Of a DNA stretch of 14,193 bases, positions 13,907-14,193 are shown one piece after another. The stretch spans positions 24,211-38,403 of the forward strand of contig DJQG01000078.1 of assembly GCA_002438685.1 (NCBI GenBank), given 5' to 3'. Numbering within the stretch: the stretch's first letter is position 1; each line of letters opens with the position of its first letter. The stretch comes from Ruminococcaceae bacterium UBA6392. GTDB taxonomy: Bacteria > Bacillota > Clostridia > Oscillospirales > Acutalibacteraceae. The notes under the pieces were generated by a model. It worked only from the letters and a program-made list of their open reading frames with translations. It had not been told where the DNA came from and made no database searches. The position numbers were made by a program, and so were the translations under genes.

Positions 13907-14193
13907 TTATTTGAGCATGCCGTGCTCTTTTGCGTATTCATAATATGCCTCGATGCTGCGTCTTCTCGCCTCGTTGACGCTCGAACCGGTTCTGGTGACG
14001 GTCGTCATCGGGATGCCCTGCAGGCTGACGAGATACTTTGCGCTCGCGTTGAAACCGCTGTCGATAGCGTTGTCGAGCAGGATTATCTCGTTGAAGGTCT
14101 CTCTCGCCTTGGCTATGTCCTTCTCGACAAAGAACTCGTCATACATCTTGCGGAACAGATTCGCGCCGCAGGAGGTCGGGGTTGCGCACACGT
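13907..14193 (-). CDS. C-terminal end of a probable DapA/NanA-family (DHDPS-like) aldolase; N-terminus outside the window
   Basis: The minus-strand frame is open at the window edge and ends at 13907, giving about 95 residues. The visible part reads SCGANLFRKMYDEF, then DIAKARETFNEIILLDNAID, AKYLVSLQGIPMT and a closing EAYYEYAKEHGMLK. This matches the C-terminal helical region of dihydrodipicolinate synthase/N-acetylneuraminate lyase family aldolases, where a helix of type KAREI is followed by a buried K-x-x-L segment and a short terminal helix. The catalytic Lys and the Tyr needed to confirm the family are outside the window, so the substrate (lysine precursor, sialic acid or another keto acid) cannot be told. 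A GTG at 14191 near the edge is not the real start. A terminator follows 14 bases after the stop. Confidence 0.6.
   Translation of the reverse strand, partial: VCATPTSCGANLFRKMYDEFFVEKDIAKARETFNEIILLDNAIDSGFNASAKYLVSLQGIPMTTVTRTGSSVNEARRRSIEAYYEYAKEHGMLK

Noticed and set aside
1..14193. CRISPR arrays, insertion sequences, attachment sites, tRNA or rRNA genes
   Set aside because: No regularly spaced repeats, transposase or integrase motifs, or tRNA-like clover folds were recognised on either strand.

Overview
The window looks like chromosomal DNA of a Clostridia-type Firmicute, probably a Ruminococcaceae/Oscillospiraceae relative. This is an inference from the gene families (KtrAB, a Firmicute-style RlmCD/RlmD, lipoprotein-type MltG), strong AGGAGG-like ribosome binding sites, TTGACA/TATAAT-type promoters and many Rho-independent terminators. 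Coding DNA is moderately GC-rich (58% in a 60-base sample) with AT-rich intergenic regions. No transposase, integrase, CRISPR array, tRNA or rRNA was seen.

Layout. 1-1607 (-): N-terminal two thirds of glycogen phosphorylase. 1608-2022: no protein gene, but a + strand promoter, structured segment and strong terminator that together look like a small RNA of about 155 nt. 2023-2181 (-): a 52-residue hypothetical protein with a GTG start. 2317-3132 (+): mltG, an endolytic murein transglycosylase with a lipoprotein signal. 3246-6725 (+): mfd, the transcription-repair coupling factor, with its own promoter and a terminator whose stem contains the mfd stop codon. 6714-6846 (-): a second candidate small RNA with a near-consensus promoter, sharing that terminator. 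6910-7647 (-) and 7787-9145 (+): a ThuA-like protein and an RlmD/RumA-type rRNA uracil methyltransferase, divergent with back-to-back promoters. 9175-9753 (+): an AT-rich DUF6933-like gene, possibly acquired. 9874-11872 (-): ktrBA, a potassium uptake system preceded by a yybP-ykoY (Mn2+) type riboswitch and its terminator. 12154-13077 (-): a lipoprotein of unknown function. 13313-13744 (+): a small helical DUF2383/ferritin-like protein. 13907-14193 (-): C-terminal end of a probable DapA/NanA-family aldolase.

Most of this is ordinary housekeeping: glycogen breakdown, cell wall cleavage, DNA repair, rRNA modification and ion transport. The genes do not form one pathway; most are separate transcription units with recognisable promoters and terminators. 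The points most worth checking are the two unassigned small RNA candidates, the Mn2+-type riboswitch in front of a K+ transporter operon, and the 52-residue protein. I see no convincing new multi-gene system.
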